From Humimonas sp964465015 (GTDB taxonomy: Bacteria > Gemmatimonadota > Gemmatimonadetes > Palauibacterales > Palauibacteraceae), in NCBI GenBank assembly GCA_964465015.1, contig CAYXHP010000022.1, forward strand, positions 1-64,000: a DNA stretch of 64,000 nucleotides, read 5' to 3'. Of the stretch, positions 35,934 to 44,564 are shown piece by piece. Under the pieces are notes generated by a model. The model had not been told where the DNA came from. It searched no databases and saw only the letters and a program-made list of their open reading frames with translations. The translations under genes were made by a program, and so were the position numbers. Numbering within the stretch: position 1 is the first letter of the stretch; every line of letters starts with the position of its first letter.

Positions 35934-36043
35934 GCACAGCGTGGCTGCCCGAGAAGAACGCGCGGCCGGCCGCCGTGCGAAATCACGCTGATCCGTTCGG
36001 CGCACGTGTGGCCCCGGCGAGGGTTCAGGAAGGACGTTCATAC

Positions 36044-38011
36044 ATGGCTTCAGACCTTTCGATGCAGACCCGGCATTCCTCCGGGAGCGCCGGCTCGCCC
36101 GGCAGCCCGCGCTACGTTCTGGGCCTGTCGGCCTTCTACCACGACAGCGCCGCGTGCCTGCTCCGGGACGGGGAGATCGTGGCCGCTGCTCAGGAGGAGC
36201 GCTTCACGAGAGAGAAGGGAGACGCCTCGTACCCTTCCCACGCCGTGGAGTATTGCCTGAAGGAAGGCGGCATCTCGGTCGCCGATCTCGAGGTCGTCGC
36301 TTTCTACGACAAGCCGCTCCTGAAGTTCGAGCGAATCCTGGAGACGTATGTGGGCATCGCTCCCAGGGGCTTCCGCTCCTTCCTGAAGGCGGGACCGCTG
36401 TGGATCAAAGAGAAACTCTTCATCGACCGCGACCTGGCGGACCAGCTGGGCTGGGAGGGCGACATCCTCTACGCCGAGCATCACGAGTCCCACGCGGCCA
36501 GCGCATTCTACCCGTCACCGTTCGACGAAGCCGCGATCGTCACGATGGACGGCGTCGGCGAATGGGCCACTGCGTCCATCGGAGTGGGGCGGGGCAGCGA
36601 GATCGAGCTCCTGCGGGACCTTCGGTGGCCCGACTCCCTGGGACTGCTCTACTCGGCCTTCACGTACTACACGGGCTTCAAGGTCAACTCGGGCGAATAC
36701 AAGGTGATGGGGCTGGCGCCTTACGGCGAGCCCAGGTTCGTCGACCTCATCCTCGGCGAGCTGATGGACTTGCGCGACGACGGCTCCTTCCGGTTGAACC
36801 AGGAGTACTTCGACTACCTGGGCGGACTGACGATGACGAGCCGCAAGTTCGATGAGCTGTTCGGTGGCCCGCCGCGTTCGCCCGAATCGAAGATCACGCA
36901 GCGGGAGATGGACCTGGCCCGATCGGTCCAGGAGGTGTGCGAGGAAGTCATGCTCCGGATGGTACGCACCGCGCACCGTGAGACCGGGCTGTCGAACCTC
37001 TGCCTGGCGGGCGGGGTGGCGCTGAACTGCGTGGGGAACGGCCGCATCCTCCGGGAAGGGCCTTACGAGGAGCTGTGGATCCAGCCGGCCGCCGGCGATG
37101 CCGGAGGCGCGCTGGGCGCGGCGCAGCTCGCGTGGCACCGCCACCTGGGGCAGGAGCGCGCGCCGGCCTCCGTGTACGCGGTGAGTGCCGGCGCGGTCGA
37201 AGAGCGGCAAGTCGCCGAGGCCGGCGGTGGCACCGCGGTGGCGACGCGCCCGCGGGCCCGGGACCGGATGCGAGCCGCCTGCCTGGGCCCCTCCTTCAGC
37301 CCTGAAGAGATCGAGACCTATCTGGCGACGCGCGGCGCACCCGCCCACAAGCTCGATCGCGAGGCGTTGATCGAGCGGACCGCGGAGCTCCTCTCAGACG
37401 GCAACGTGGTGGGCTGGTTCGCCGGCCGCATGGAGTTCGGGCCACGTGCCCTGGGATCGAGGAGCATCCTGGGCGACCCGCGAAGCCCCGAGATGCAGCG
37501 CACGATGAACCTCAAGATCAAGTTCAGGGAGAGCTTCCGTCCATTCGCGCCGAGCGTCTTGCTGGAGCGGGTCCAGGACTACTTCGACCTGGATCGTGAG
37601 TCTCCCTACATGCTCCTGGTCGCGCCCGTGCGCGAGGAGCGCAGGTGTCCTCCGGCGGAGGGCGACTCGGAGCTGTGGGGCATCGAGCGACTGAATCGCC
37701 CACGCTCGGACATCCCCGCCGTGACGCACGTGGACTACTCGGCTCGCGTGCAGACCGTCTCGGCGGAAGACAACCCGGCCTACCACGCTCTCCTGTCCGC
37801 CTTCGAGCGGCGCACGGGATGCGGCTTGCTCGTGAACACATCGTTCAACGTGAGGGGCGAACCGATCGTCTGTTCGCCTCGGGACGCGTATCGCTGCTTC
37901 ATGCGGACGCACATGGATTGCCTGGTCCTGTGGCCGTACCTCCTCTTCAAGGAGGAGCAGCCGGAATGGCACGAGGAGGGAGATTGGAGAGAGAAGATAC
38001 CGCTCGACTGA
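36044..38011 (+). CDS. Carbamoyltransferase (NodU/HypF-C/TobZ-like)
   Basis: A 655-residue carbamoyltransferase that moves a carbamoyl group from carbamoyl phosphate through an adenylate to a hydroxyl, here probably on a sugar. The N-terminal ASKHA/Kae1-like domain has GLSAFYHDSAACLL, EERFTREKGD, and the metal-binding HHESHAASAFYPS. The C-terminal part has FAGRMEFGPRALGSRSIL and VNTSFNVRGEPI. AGGAAGGA precedes ATG 36044. It is followed by the SxtJ and DUF5989 genes, an association known from other bacterial loci. Confidence 0.92.
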   Translation: MASDLSMQTRHSSGSAGSPGSPRYVLGLSAFYHDSAACLLRDGEIVAAAQEERFTREKGDASYPSHAVEYCLKEGGISVADLEVVAFYDKPLLKFERILETYVGIAPRGFRSFLKAGPLWIKEKLFIDRDLADQLGWEGDILYAEHHESHAASAFYPSPFDEAAIVTMDGVGEWATASIGVGRGSEIELLRDLRWPDSLGLLYSAFTYYTGFKVNSGEYKVMGLAPYGEPRFVDLILGELMDLRDDGSFRLNQEYFDYLGGLTMTSRKFDELFGGPPRSPESKITQREMDLARSVQEVCEEVMLRMVRTAHRETGLSNLCLAGGVALNCVGNGRILREGPYEELWIQPAAGDAGGALGAAQLAWHRHLGQERAPASVYAVSAGAVEERQVAEAGGGTAVATRPRARDRMRAACLGPSFSPEEIETYLATRGAPAHKLDREALIERTAELLSDGNVVGWFAGRMEFGPRALGSRSILGDPRSPEMQRTMNLKIKFRESFRPFAPSVLLERVQDYFDLDRESPYMLLVAPVREERRCPPAEGDSELWGIERLNRPRSDIPAVTHVDYSARVQTVSAEDNPAYHALLSAFERRTGCGLLVNTSFNVRGEPIVCSPRDAYRCFMRTHMDCLVLWPYLLFKEEQPEWHEEGDWREKIPLD

Positions 38012-38388
38012 CGCCGACCGAGGGGCGCAAGTTCGGCCTGACGGTCGGTGCCGCCTTCCTGGTCCTGGGAGGCATATCCTACTGGCGCGGCCACCGAATC
38101 CCCGTGTTCGTCCTCGGCGGTCTCGGCCTGCTCCTCGTGCTCGGCGGCCTGGTCGTGCCAGGTCGGCTCGGGCCCGTCGAGCGCGCCTGGATGGGCCTGG
38201 CGAAGGCGATCTCACGGGTCACCACGCCCATCTTCATGGCGGTCGTATACTTCCTGGTCCTCACGCCGGCCGGTGTCATCGTCCGTTGGGTTGGACACGA
38301 CCCGCTGCTGCACGAGGCGGAAGAGGGAAGCTACTGGAGGTCGCGCTCCATGTCGGAAGGCAAGAGCGACCTCACGCGACAGTTCTAG
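37984..38388 (+). CDS. SxtJ-family membrane protein
   Basis: A 134-residue protein with about three membrane helices. An N-terminal LTPTEGRKFGLTVGAAF segment and a central PVERAWMGLAKAISRVTTPI are typical of the SxtJ family found after carbamoyltransferases. The biochemical role is unknown. The TTG start at 37984 is inferred from the GAGGAGGGAGA ribosome site and overlaps the carbamoyltransferase by 28 bases. Confidence 0.8.
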   Translation: MEREDTARLTPTEGRKFGLTVGAAFLVLGGISYWRGHRIPVFVLGGLGLLLVLGGLVVPGRLGPVERAWMGLAKAISRVTTPIFMAVVYFLVLTPAGVIVRWVGHDPLLHEAEEGSYWRSRSMSEGKSDLTRQF

Positions 38389-38405
38389 GACGGAGGAGCG
38401 TAGAC

Positions 38406-38564
38406 ATGGCTCGACGTTCGATGGCGGGCGAGATTTGGGACTTCCTGAAGGTTCGCAAGAAGTGGTGGCTCCTGCCCATCATTGTCATGCTCGCGGCGGT
38501 GGGCGCGCTGATCGTGTTCGCGCAGGGCTCGGCGCTGGCGCCGTTCATCTACACGATCTTCTAG
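38406..38564 (+). CDS. DUF5989-family small membrane protein
   Basis: A 52-residue single-helix protein: MAGEIWDFLKVRKKWWLLPI is the hallmark, then a helix ending near the C-terminus. GGAGGAG precedes ATG 38406. It forms the third member of the carbamoyltransferase/SxtJ/DUF5989 trio. Its stop is 3 bases from the end of the convergent dehydrogenase gene. Function is unknown; it could anchor or gate the carbamoyltransferase at the membrane. Confidence 0.82.
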   Translation: MARRSMAGEIWDFLKVRKKWWLLPIIVMLAAVGALIVFAQGSALAPFIYTIF

Positions 38565-38567
38565 CTT

Positions 38568-40217
38568 CTAGCGTCCCGCGGCGGGTGTCTCTCCAGGGCC
38601 CATGGCCCGGGAGGACGCGTCTCCCCCGCGGCCGGTGACGGCGGCCAGGATGGCCTGTGCGCGGGTCCGGGCCGCCGGCGAGGCTGGCCCTCGAACTGCG
38701 AGCTCGGTTCGTCGCTCGAGGAGGTCGGCGATCGTGCATGCCATCTCGCACTCGGCGCCGTAGGCCAGTTGCGCGCCGAACACCGGAGAATCGACCTCGA
38801 TCCTCTCCAGGAGCTCCGGCCGGTCGGCGGCGAGGGCCAGGACGTCCCGGAACCTTGCGCCGTGCGTATGGAGAAGGTGGGCGCGACAGTCGGTCGGCAG
38901 AAAGCCGACCTCCTCGTCGGCCTGCCGGGTCAGCTCGCTCCAAGACGAAAGCCGGCCACCCGGCAACGGGGTGTCGGCGGTTCGACACGGCGGGACGCTG
39001 TTCTCCAGGAAGCGAAACACGCGACCGACCGTCTCCTGGGCCACCCACCTCGCCGTGGTGAACTTGACCGGTAAGACCGAAAAGGCGCCCGGTGTGCCGG
39101 ACGACGCGTGGTCGGTGATGCGGTCATGGCGCAGCAGGCGCACCGGCTCGGTGGGTGCGGTGCGCAGCGCCGGCAGTAACCCGTGCTGCACCCCCAGTAC
39201 CTGGTCGGATCGGATGCGAAGTCCGGTACCCGGCGCGTTCACTTCCTCCAGGAAGCGCTCCACGTAGAGAGCCGTGTCGAGGACGGCCGAAGGTGCCATC
39301 CGGTAGTGGGCCGTTCCGATGAGAGTTCGGCTTCGCCACGGCGCCACGAAGAGCCGGCGGGCACCCATGTGCACGACGGAGCCGGGGTCGGATGTCCTGC
39401 CAGCCACGGTGAAGGCGACATCGTGAACGGGGTGGTCGACCACCAGGTTGAGGGCCACCGACAGCGTCACATCCGGGCTGGCCCCGTCCAGGCCCCACTG
39501 ACCGGCGAGGTGCAGCGCCTGCGCTCCCGTGGCGTTGACGAGCGATCTCGTATGTATGTCGAGCGCGCCGCCGGAGAGCAGGTCCGTACAGCGAACGCGC
39601 AGGCCGTCGCGGCTGGCCGTGATCGCCCGGGCTTCCACGTGGTTGGCGAGCGCGGCGCCGTCCTGCTCCGCCGCGCACACGATGTCGAGCACGAGGCGGG
39701 TGGGACTGTACATCTGGGCGTCGTGGAAGACCACGGCTCCGGTGAGGTCCGGGTCGTCGATCTCCGGGGCCCGTTCCAGGGCTTCCCGCCGTGAGAGAGC
39801 GTGGCCCGGCGGCAGGTGCCGGGCCGGGTCGAGTCCGCGATTCCGGTCCCGGCCCATTAGGTCGATCACGGCGAGGGCCGCACGAAGGAGAGGCCGGCGC
39901 GCCGCGCCCCTTCGATACGTGGGCACCAGGAAGGGGAGCGGTTCCACCAGGTGGGGCGCCACACGCAGCCACATCGAGCGCTCGCGTATGGAGCGTCGCG
40001 CGCCGAGCAGCTCCAACCGCTGGAGATAGCGAAGGCCGCCGTGAATCGTCCGAAAGCACTGCGCCGATGCGCCCGCTCCGAAGTCCGCCCGTTCTACGAG
40101 ACCCACCCGGAGACCGCGCTGTGCCGCGTCGCGAGCGACCCACGCTCCGGTCACCCCTCCACCGATCACCAGAAGGTCCAGCAGGTCGTCCGACAGTCCG
40201 GTGAGGTCTCGTATCAT
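38568..40217 (-). CDS. FAD-dependent glycerol-3-phosphate dehydrogenase-like protein
   Basis: A 549-residue flavoprotein of the GlpD/DAO family. The FAD site is LLVIGGGVTGAWVARDAAQR, followed by ERADFGAGASAQCFRTIHGG in place of the usual GTSS-RS-LIHGG, and LIGTAHYR. The C-terminal alpha-helical domain is present. It may feed glycerol phosphate metabolism or oxidise another polyol phosphate. GGCAGGAGG gives a strong ribosome site at ATG 40217. It is the only gene of its orientation between two plus-strand units, so it may be a separate insertion in the locus. Confidence 0.85.
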   Translation of the reverse strand: MIRDLTGLSDDLLDLLVIGGGVTGAWVARDAAQRGLRVGLVERADFGAGASAQCFRTIHGGLRYLQRLELLGARRSIRERSMWLRVAPHLVEPLPFLVPTYRRGAARRPLLRAALAVIDLMGRDRNRGLDPARHLPPGHALSRREALERAPEIDDPDLTGAVVFHDAQMYSPTRLVLDIVCAAEQDGAALANHVEARAITASRDGLRVRCTDLLSGGALDIHTRSLVNATGAQALHLAGQWGLDGASPDVTLSVALNLVVDHPVHDVAFTVAGRTSDPGSVVHMGARRLFVAPWRSRTLIGTAHYRMAPSAVLDTALYVERFLEEVNAPGTGLRIRSDQVLGVQHGLLPALRTAPTEPVRLLRHDRITDHASSGTPGAFSVLPVKFTTARWVAQETVGRVFRFLENSVPPCRTADTPLPGGRLSSWSELTRQADEEVGFLPTDCRAHLLHTHGARFRDVLALAADRPELLERIEVDSPVFGAQLAYGAECEMACTIADLLERRTELAVRGPASPAARTRAQAILAAVTGRGGDASSRAMGPGETPAAGR

Positions 40218-40530
40218 GTGAACCTCCTGCCGCAGGACCTGAACCAGAGCCGCGATTCGGTCCGCTCAGGGTGGACGCCGGTGGGGAGGTGCTGACGCTT
40301 CGATGGCCGACACCATTCTAACCCATGGCGAGAGCAGGCACCGGATGGGCCACCCGTGAGATCCGCCTGGCCGATGGGTGCGACACGAGGCTGCCGATGC
40401 TCCCGCCATTCCCCGGAAGGACGGGCCGATGTAGGATGCATGCAACGGTCGGAGACGGCCACAGATGTCCCTGGACTCCACAAACCCCTGGGACCGGGTA
40501 CGATGCGGCGCCGGCCGCGAGGGCCGAGCG
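40218..40530. other. Divergent intergenic region
   Basis: No gene is seen. A minus-strand TAGAAT (40315-40320) is a possible -10 for the dehydrogenase. The plus-strand promoter lies at 40531-40546. Confidence 0.4.
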
Positions 40531-40546
40531 CGGCACGACCATTGCC
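40531..40546 (+). promoter_or_regulatory. Sigma-54 -24/-12 element at the GT2 pair
   Basis: CGGCACGACCATTGCC matches GGCACG-N4-TTGC without error, GG at 40532-40533 and GC at 40544-40545. The predicted transcript start (about 40557) is only 3 bases before ATG 40560, which would make a near-leaderless message and cut into the ribosome site. The sequence match is the best in the window; the position is unusual. Confidence 0.55.
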
Positions 40547-40559
40547 CTCGAGAGGTGCC

Positions 40560-41516
40560 ATGACCCGCGCCCCGAGAATCTCCGTCGTCGTGCCTCTCTT
40601 CAACGAAGAGGCCTCCGCCCCTCACCTGATCGAGGCCGTCCGCGAGGCACTCGTGACCGGTGACGAGTGGGAGCTACTCCTCGTCGACGATGGAAGCCGG
40701 GACCGAACAGTGGAGGTCGTCCGCGCCGAAGCCCGCAAGGACCCGAGGATCCGCCTGTTGCGCCTGGCGAGGAACTACGGCCAGACGGCCGCCATGCAGG
40801 CGGGGTTCGACCATGCTCGGGGCGACGTCGTGGTGAGCATGGATGGAGATCTGCAGAACGATCCCCGGGACATCCCCCGGCTGGTACGCGAGCTGGAGCG
40901 AGGCTACGACCTCGTAGCCGGCTATCGCGAGCATCGAAAGGACCGACTTCTGTCCCGCAAACTGCCGTCCTGGGTGGCGAATCGCCTGATCCGCTGGGTG
41001 ACGGGGGTACCGATCCGTGACAATGGCTGCTCTCTCAAGGCCTACCGCAGAGCGCTCCTGGGGAGGGTCCGCCTCTATTCGGAGATGCACCGATTCATCC
41101 CGGCCGTCTCGGCCGGGATGGCGGGCGCGAGGATCACCGAGGTGCCGGTACGGCATCACGCGCGGCGCTACGGCGAGAGCAAGTACGGGCTCGCGCGCAC
41201 CTGGCGCGTTCTCGCCGACCTGGTCACGATCACGATGATCCGCTGGTTCCGGCAGCGGCCGCTGGCGCTGTTCGGATGGGCCGCGGCCGGATCGCTTCTT
41301 CTCTCCTTCTTCCTGGGGATCGGCAGTGTGGTCGCCATGATGCGGTTCGGTTCGACCAAGTCCGTGGCCCTGGTACTTCCCGGCGCCGCGTTTCTGTTCC
41401 TCGGCCAGGCCGTCTATTTTCTCATGCTCGGTCTCATCGGGGAGGAGGTCGTGCGCGTCCACGCCGGGGAGACCGCAGCCACGATCCTCGGCCACCAGAT
41501 GGGAGGCGGGTCGTGA
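40560..41516 (+). CDS. Family 2 glycosyltransferase, GtrB/DPM1-like
   Basis: A 318-residue polyprenyl-phosphate glycosyltransferase. It has ISVVVPLFNEEASAPHL, ELLLVDDGSRDRT, the metal-binding MDGDLQNDP, RDNGCSLKAYRR, and two C-terminal membrane helices (about 240-300). Enzymes of this type transfer a sugar to undecaprenyl or dolichyl phosphate. GAGAGGTG precedes ATG 40560. It is coupled by GTGA to a second GT2-like protein that lacks the DxD motif. Confidence 0.9.
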   Translation: MTRAPRISVVVPLFNEEASAPHLIEAVREALVTGDEWELLLVDDGSRDRTVEVVRAEARKDPRIRLLRLARNYGQTAAMQAGFDHARGDVVVSMDGDLQNDPRDIPRLVRELERGYDLVAGYREHRKDRLLSRKLPSWVANRLIRWVTGVPIRDNGCSLKAYRRALLGRVRLYSEMHRFIPAVSAGMAGARITEVPVRHHARRYGESKYGLARTWRVLADLVTITMIRWFRQRPLALFGWAAAGSLLLSFFLGIGSVVAMMRFGSTKSVALVLPGAAFLFLGQAVYFLMLGLIGEEVVRVHAGETAATILGHQMGGGS

Positions 41517-42538
41517 TCCCGGGACAGAGTCTACGCCGGCGCGAGGTCCGGGGGATGAGGGAAGAGCCCGCGATGCCCGCTCCAGATTCAGCCGGTCCGA
41601 CCATCTCCGTGTCGGTCATCGTGCCGATCACGGAACGTCCAGCGGAGCTCTGCGCACTCTACCGGGAGTACTCCGCGGTACTGGCCGCCTCGGACCGCGC
41701 CTTCGAGTTCGTGTTCGTGGTCGAGCCGTGGAACCGCGAGCTCACAGCCGGCCTGACGGCACTCCGGAGGGAGGGCCAGCCGATCGAGGTGATCGAGGCC
41801 GGGCAGACCGTCGGAGAGGCGTCTCTCATGAGACTGGGCGCCGAGCACGCCCGAGGGGACATCCTGGTGACGCTTCCCGCCTACTATCGCATCGAGGCCT
41901 CGGCGCTCCCCGGGCTCATCCGCGAGGTCGAGGCGGGCGCGGATCTGGTGGTCGCCCGCCGTTGGCCCCGGCGGGACTCGTGGGTCAACCGGATGCAGAC
42001 CGCGGCGTTCCACGCCCTCCTGAGGGGCGTGGGCCGTGGCCGGTTCGACGACGTGGCGTGTGGCGTACGCGCGATGCGACGAGAGGTCGTGGACACCGTA
42101 CCCCTGTATGGCGACTTTTACCGCTTCTTTCCGCTCCTCGTCCAGCAGGAGGGATTTCAGGTGCGTCAGGTGGACGCGCCCCAGCACCCGCTCGACCAGC
42201 GGACGCGGGTGTACGGCCCCGGGGTGTACGTCCGCCGGCTCATCGACCTGCTCGGCGTCTACTTCCTGCTCCGGTTCAGTCACAAGCCGCTGCGCTTCTT
42301 CGGACTCGTGGGGAGTGTCCTCTCCGGTGTGGGGGGCGGGATCCTCCTGGTCGTGCTGGCGCAGCGACTCGGTGGACAGGGGATCGCCGATCGGCCACTC
42401 CTCCTCCTGGGCGTGCTGCTGTTCACGCTGGGCTTCCAGGCCATCGCGCTCGGGCTCGTGGGTGAGATCATCGTCCACCTGAGCGCGTCCAGCGCCCGGA
42501 TGTACCGACTCCGAGACGAGGAAGACGGCCCGTCGTGA
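41513..42538 (+). CDS. Family 2 glycosyltransferase-like protein lacking the DxD motif
   Basis: A 341-residue paralog of the preceding GT2 protein, with the same layout: VSVIVPITERPAEL, GAEHARGDILVTLPAYYRIE, FDDVACGVRAMRREV, and two C-terminal membrane helices. Where the partner has MDGDLQNDP, this protein has LPAYYRIEA, so the metal-binding Asp pair is lost. It is probably a catalytically silent partner subunit, or uses another mechanism. It is coupled at both ends by GTGA overlaps, consistent with a heteromeric complex. Confidence 0.82.
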   Translation: MIPGQSLRRREVRGMREEPAMPAPDSAGPTISVSVIVPITERPAELCALYREYSAVLAASDRAFEFVFVVEPWNRELTAGLTALRREGQPIEVIEAGQTVGEASLMRLGAEHARGDILVTLPAYYRIEASALPGLIREVEAGADLVVARRWPRRDSWVNRMQTAAFHALLRGVGRGRFDDVACGVRAMRREVVDTVPLYGDFYRFFPLLVQQEGFQVRQVDAPQHPLDQRTRVYGPGVYVRRLIDLLGVYFLLRFSHKPLRFFGLVGSVLSGVGGGILLVVLAQRLGGQGIADRPLLLLGVLLFTLGFQAIALGLVGEIIVHLSASSARMYRLRDEEDGPS

Positions 42539-43449
42539 ACGACGGTGCTTCCCGTTCCGCGCACCGGCGCCACATCTTCACCGTGGACCTGGAGGAGTAC
42601 TTCCAGGTGCACGTCTTCGAGGACATCATCCAGCGGGCCGAGTGGGGCGTGTTTCCGAGCCGGGTCGAGCGGGCCACGGACAAGCTTCTCGAGCTCCTGG
42701 ACGATCACGGCGGGCGGGCCACCTTCTTCGTCCTCGGCTGGATCGCCGAGCGTCATCCCAACCTCATCCGGCGCATCGATGCGTTGGGACACGAGATCGC
42801 CTCACACGGTTGGTGGCATCGGCGGGTGACGGACCTGGGACCCGAGTTGTTTCGAGAGGACGCGGGCGACGCCAAGGCGATCCTGGAGGACATCGTCGGG
42901 AAGCCCGTGGTCGGGTTTCGCGCCCCCAGCTTCTCCCTCGTTCCGGGAACCGAGTGGGTGTTCGATGCTCTCGCCGAGCTGGGCTACCAGTACGACTCCA
43001 GCATCTTCCCCATCCGGCGCTCGGGTTACGGTTACCCCGGCGCGCCCACCCAGCCGCACATCGTGAGCGGGTCGTCGGGCTCCCTGCTCGAGCTGCCGCT
43101 GACGACCCTGGGCTGGTCCGTCGCCCGCCTTCCGGCGGCCGGCGGGGCCTACTTCCGGCACCTGCCGTACGGGTGGACCCGCAAGGCGCTCGAGCAGATG
43201 CAGGCGCAGGGCGTCTCCGCCGTGTTCTACATCCACCCGTGGGAGCTGGACCCGCACCAGCCCCGTATCCCGGTCTCGCCCATGGCGCGCATGCGCCACT
43301 ACCGCGGCATCGAGCACACGCCCCGGCGCCTGGCGCGGCTCCTGTCCGAGTTCTCCTTCACCTCGGTCGCCGACCACTACGGGCTCCAGGGCACCACCGC
43401 CACGTCCGCCAACCTGGAGGACCTCCCGAAGGTCGACCGTGTCACCTGA
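42535..43449 (+). CDS. XrtA-type polysaccharide deacetylase (NodB fold, DUF3473)
   Basis: A 304-residue polysaccharide deacetylase of the type found in exosortase-A/PEP-CTERM loci. It has FTVDLEEYFQVHVFED (metal Asp), ASHGWWHRRV (metal His pair), VGFRAPSFSLVPG and a C-terminal FYIHPWELDPHQPRI segment. It would remove N- or O-acetyl groups from the polymer or its precursor. There is no signal peptide. It overlaps the FemAB gene by 11 bases. Confidence 0.9.
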   Translation: MNDGASRSAHRRHIFTVDLEEYFQVHVFEDIIQRAEWGVFPSRVERATDKLLELLDDHGGRATFFVLGWIAERHPNLIRRIDALGHEIASHGWWHRRVTDLGPELFREDAGDAKAILEDIVGKPVVGFRAPSFSLVPGTEWVFDALAELGYQYDSSIFPIRRSGYGYPGAPTQPHIVSGSSGSLLELPLTTLGWSVARLPAAGGAYFRHLPYGWTRKALEQMQAQGVSAVFYIHPWELDPHQPRIPVSPMARMRHYRGIEHTPRRLARLLSEFSFTSVADHYGLQGTTATSANLEDLPKVDRVT

Positions 43450-44512
43450 GGTCCGCGAGTACTCCGGATCCGCGGGGGAGTGGGATGCTTTCGTGCGAGA
43501 GAGCGCCGCATGGACGCACTTCCACCAGTACGGTTGGAAGCGCATCATCGAGCACGTGTTCGGGCACGAGTGCCTCTACCTGTGCGTGCGAGGCGATGAA
43601 GGTGAGGGAGCTCGAGGGGCGGGCCAGGAAGCGCCGGGAGGGGGAGGCGGGCTCCGTGGCATCCTACCGCTTGTCCGGGTGCGGAGCCCCGTGTTCGGGC
43701 ACTACCTGGTGTCGATGCCGTTCCTGAACTACGGCGGTCCGCTGGGGGACGCTGAGGCCGTACGGGCCCTGGCGGAGGCCGCCCTCGCGCGGTCTCGGGC
43801 CGACGGCGCCGACCTTCTGGAGCTCCGGAGCCGCACGGAGCTTCCGGTGGATCTCCCGGTCTCACATCGCAAGGTCACGGTGCTGCTGGACCTGCCGGAG
43901 GACGACGCGGAGATCCTGTGGGACGCGCTCAAGTCGAAGGTGCGGAGCCAGGTGCGCCGCCCTCGCAAGGAGGGCGTCACCATACGGTTCGGCGCCGACC
44001 AGGTGGAGCCCTTCCACCAGGTGTTCGCCGAGCACATGCGGGACCTGGGAACGCCGGCGCAGGGTCTCGAGCTCTTCCGCGCCATCGCCCGGGAGTTCCC
44101 GGACTCGGCCGTGTTCGGATGCGCTTACCTGGACGGCCGGCCGGTGGCGTGCGGCTGCGGCTTCGAGTGGAACGGCGAGTTCGAGATCACGTGGGCCTCG
44201 GCGCTCCGCGAGTACAGCAGGATCGCCCCGAACATGCTCCTGTACTGGTCGTTCATGGAGCGCGCCATCGAGCGCGGGCTCGGGCTGTTCAACTTCGGGC
44301 GCTGCACGCCGGGGAGCGGTACGCACCGCTTCAAGCAGCAGTGGGGCACCCGGGACGAGACGCTGTGGTGGTACCAGGATGGACGCGGGGAGACCGAAGC
44401 GACCCCCTCGCCGGACGAGGGGCTGTACGCGTGGGGCGTCAAGGTCTGGCAGCGGCTCCCGGTTCCGGTCGCCACGGCGCTCGGGCCGCGGATCGTGAAG
44501 TACATTCCCTAG
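43439..44512 (+). CDS. FemAB-like protein, PEP-CTERM system type
   Basis: A 357-residue GNAT-fold protein related to FemAB/FemX transferases, which transfer amino acids from aminoacyl-tRNA. It has SAAWTHFHQYGWKRIIEHVF at the start, LLDLPEDDAEILWDALKSKV with RSQVRRPRKEG, and NFGRCTPGSGTHRFKQQWG near the end. The pairing with the XrtA-type deacetylase is typical of exosortase loci, which supports the assignment. The amino acid and acceptor are unknown. Confidence 0.9.
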   Translation: MSPEVREYSGSAGEWDAFVRESAAWTHFHQYGWKRIIEHVFGHECLYLCVRGDEGEGARGAGQEAPGGGGGLRGILPLVRVRSPVFGHYLVSMPFLNYGGPLGDAEAVRALAEAALARSRADGADLLELRSRTELPVDLPVSHRKVTVLLDLPEDDAEILWDALKSKVRSQVRRPRKEGVTIRFGADQVEPFHQVFAEHMRDLGTPAQGLELFRAIAREFPDSAVFGCAYLDGRPVACGCGFEWNGEFEITWASALREYSRIAPNMLLYWSFMERAIERGLGLFNFGRCTPGSGTHRFKQQWGTRDETLWWYQDGRGETEATPSPDEGLYAWGVKVWQRLPVPVATALGPRIVKYIP

Positions 44513-44564
44513 CGCCGCAGATGCGTCCGCCGGCCGCCCCCCCTCCGGTCCCGACCCGCCGCTG

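Larger units (their letters stand above)
35573..36043. other. Divergent intergenic region between SGNH copy 4 and the carbamoyltransferase
   Basis: No gene is convincing in these 471 bases. The region carries a 12-bp palindrome (35622-35633), a plus-strand -24/-12 candidate (35728-35743) and a plus-strand -35/-10 candidate (35906-35933). It must contain promoters for both directions. Confidence 0.6.

Noticed and set aside
40232..40245. Minus-strand GG-N10-GC before the GlpD-like gene
   Set aside because: It would start the transcript within 3 bases of the start codon, the -24 core is poor, and bare GG-N10-GC matches are frequent at this G+C content.
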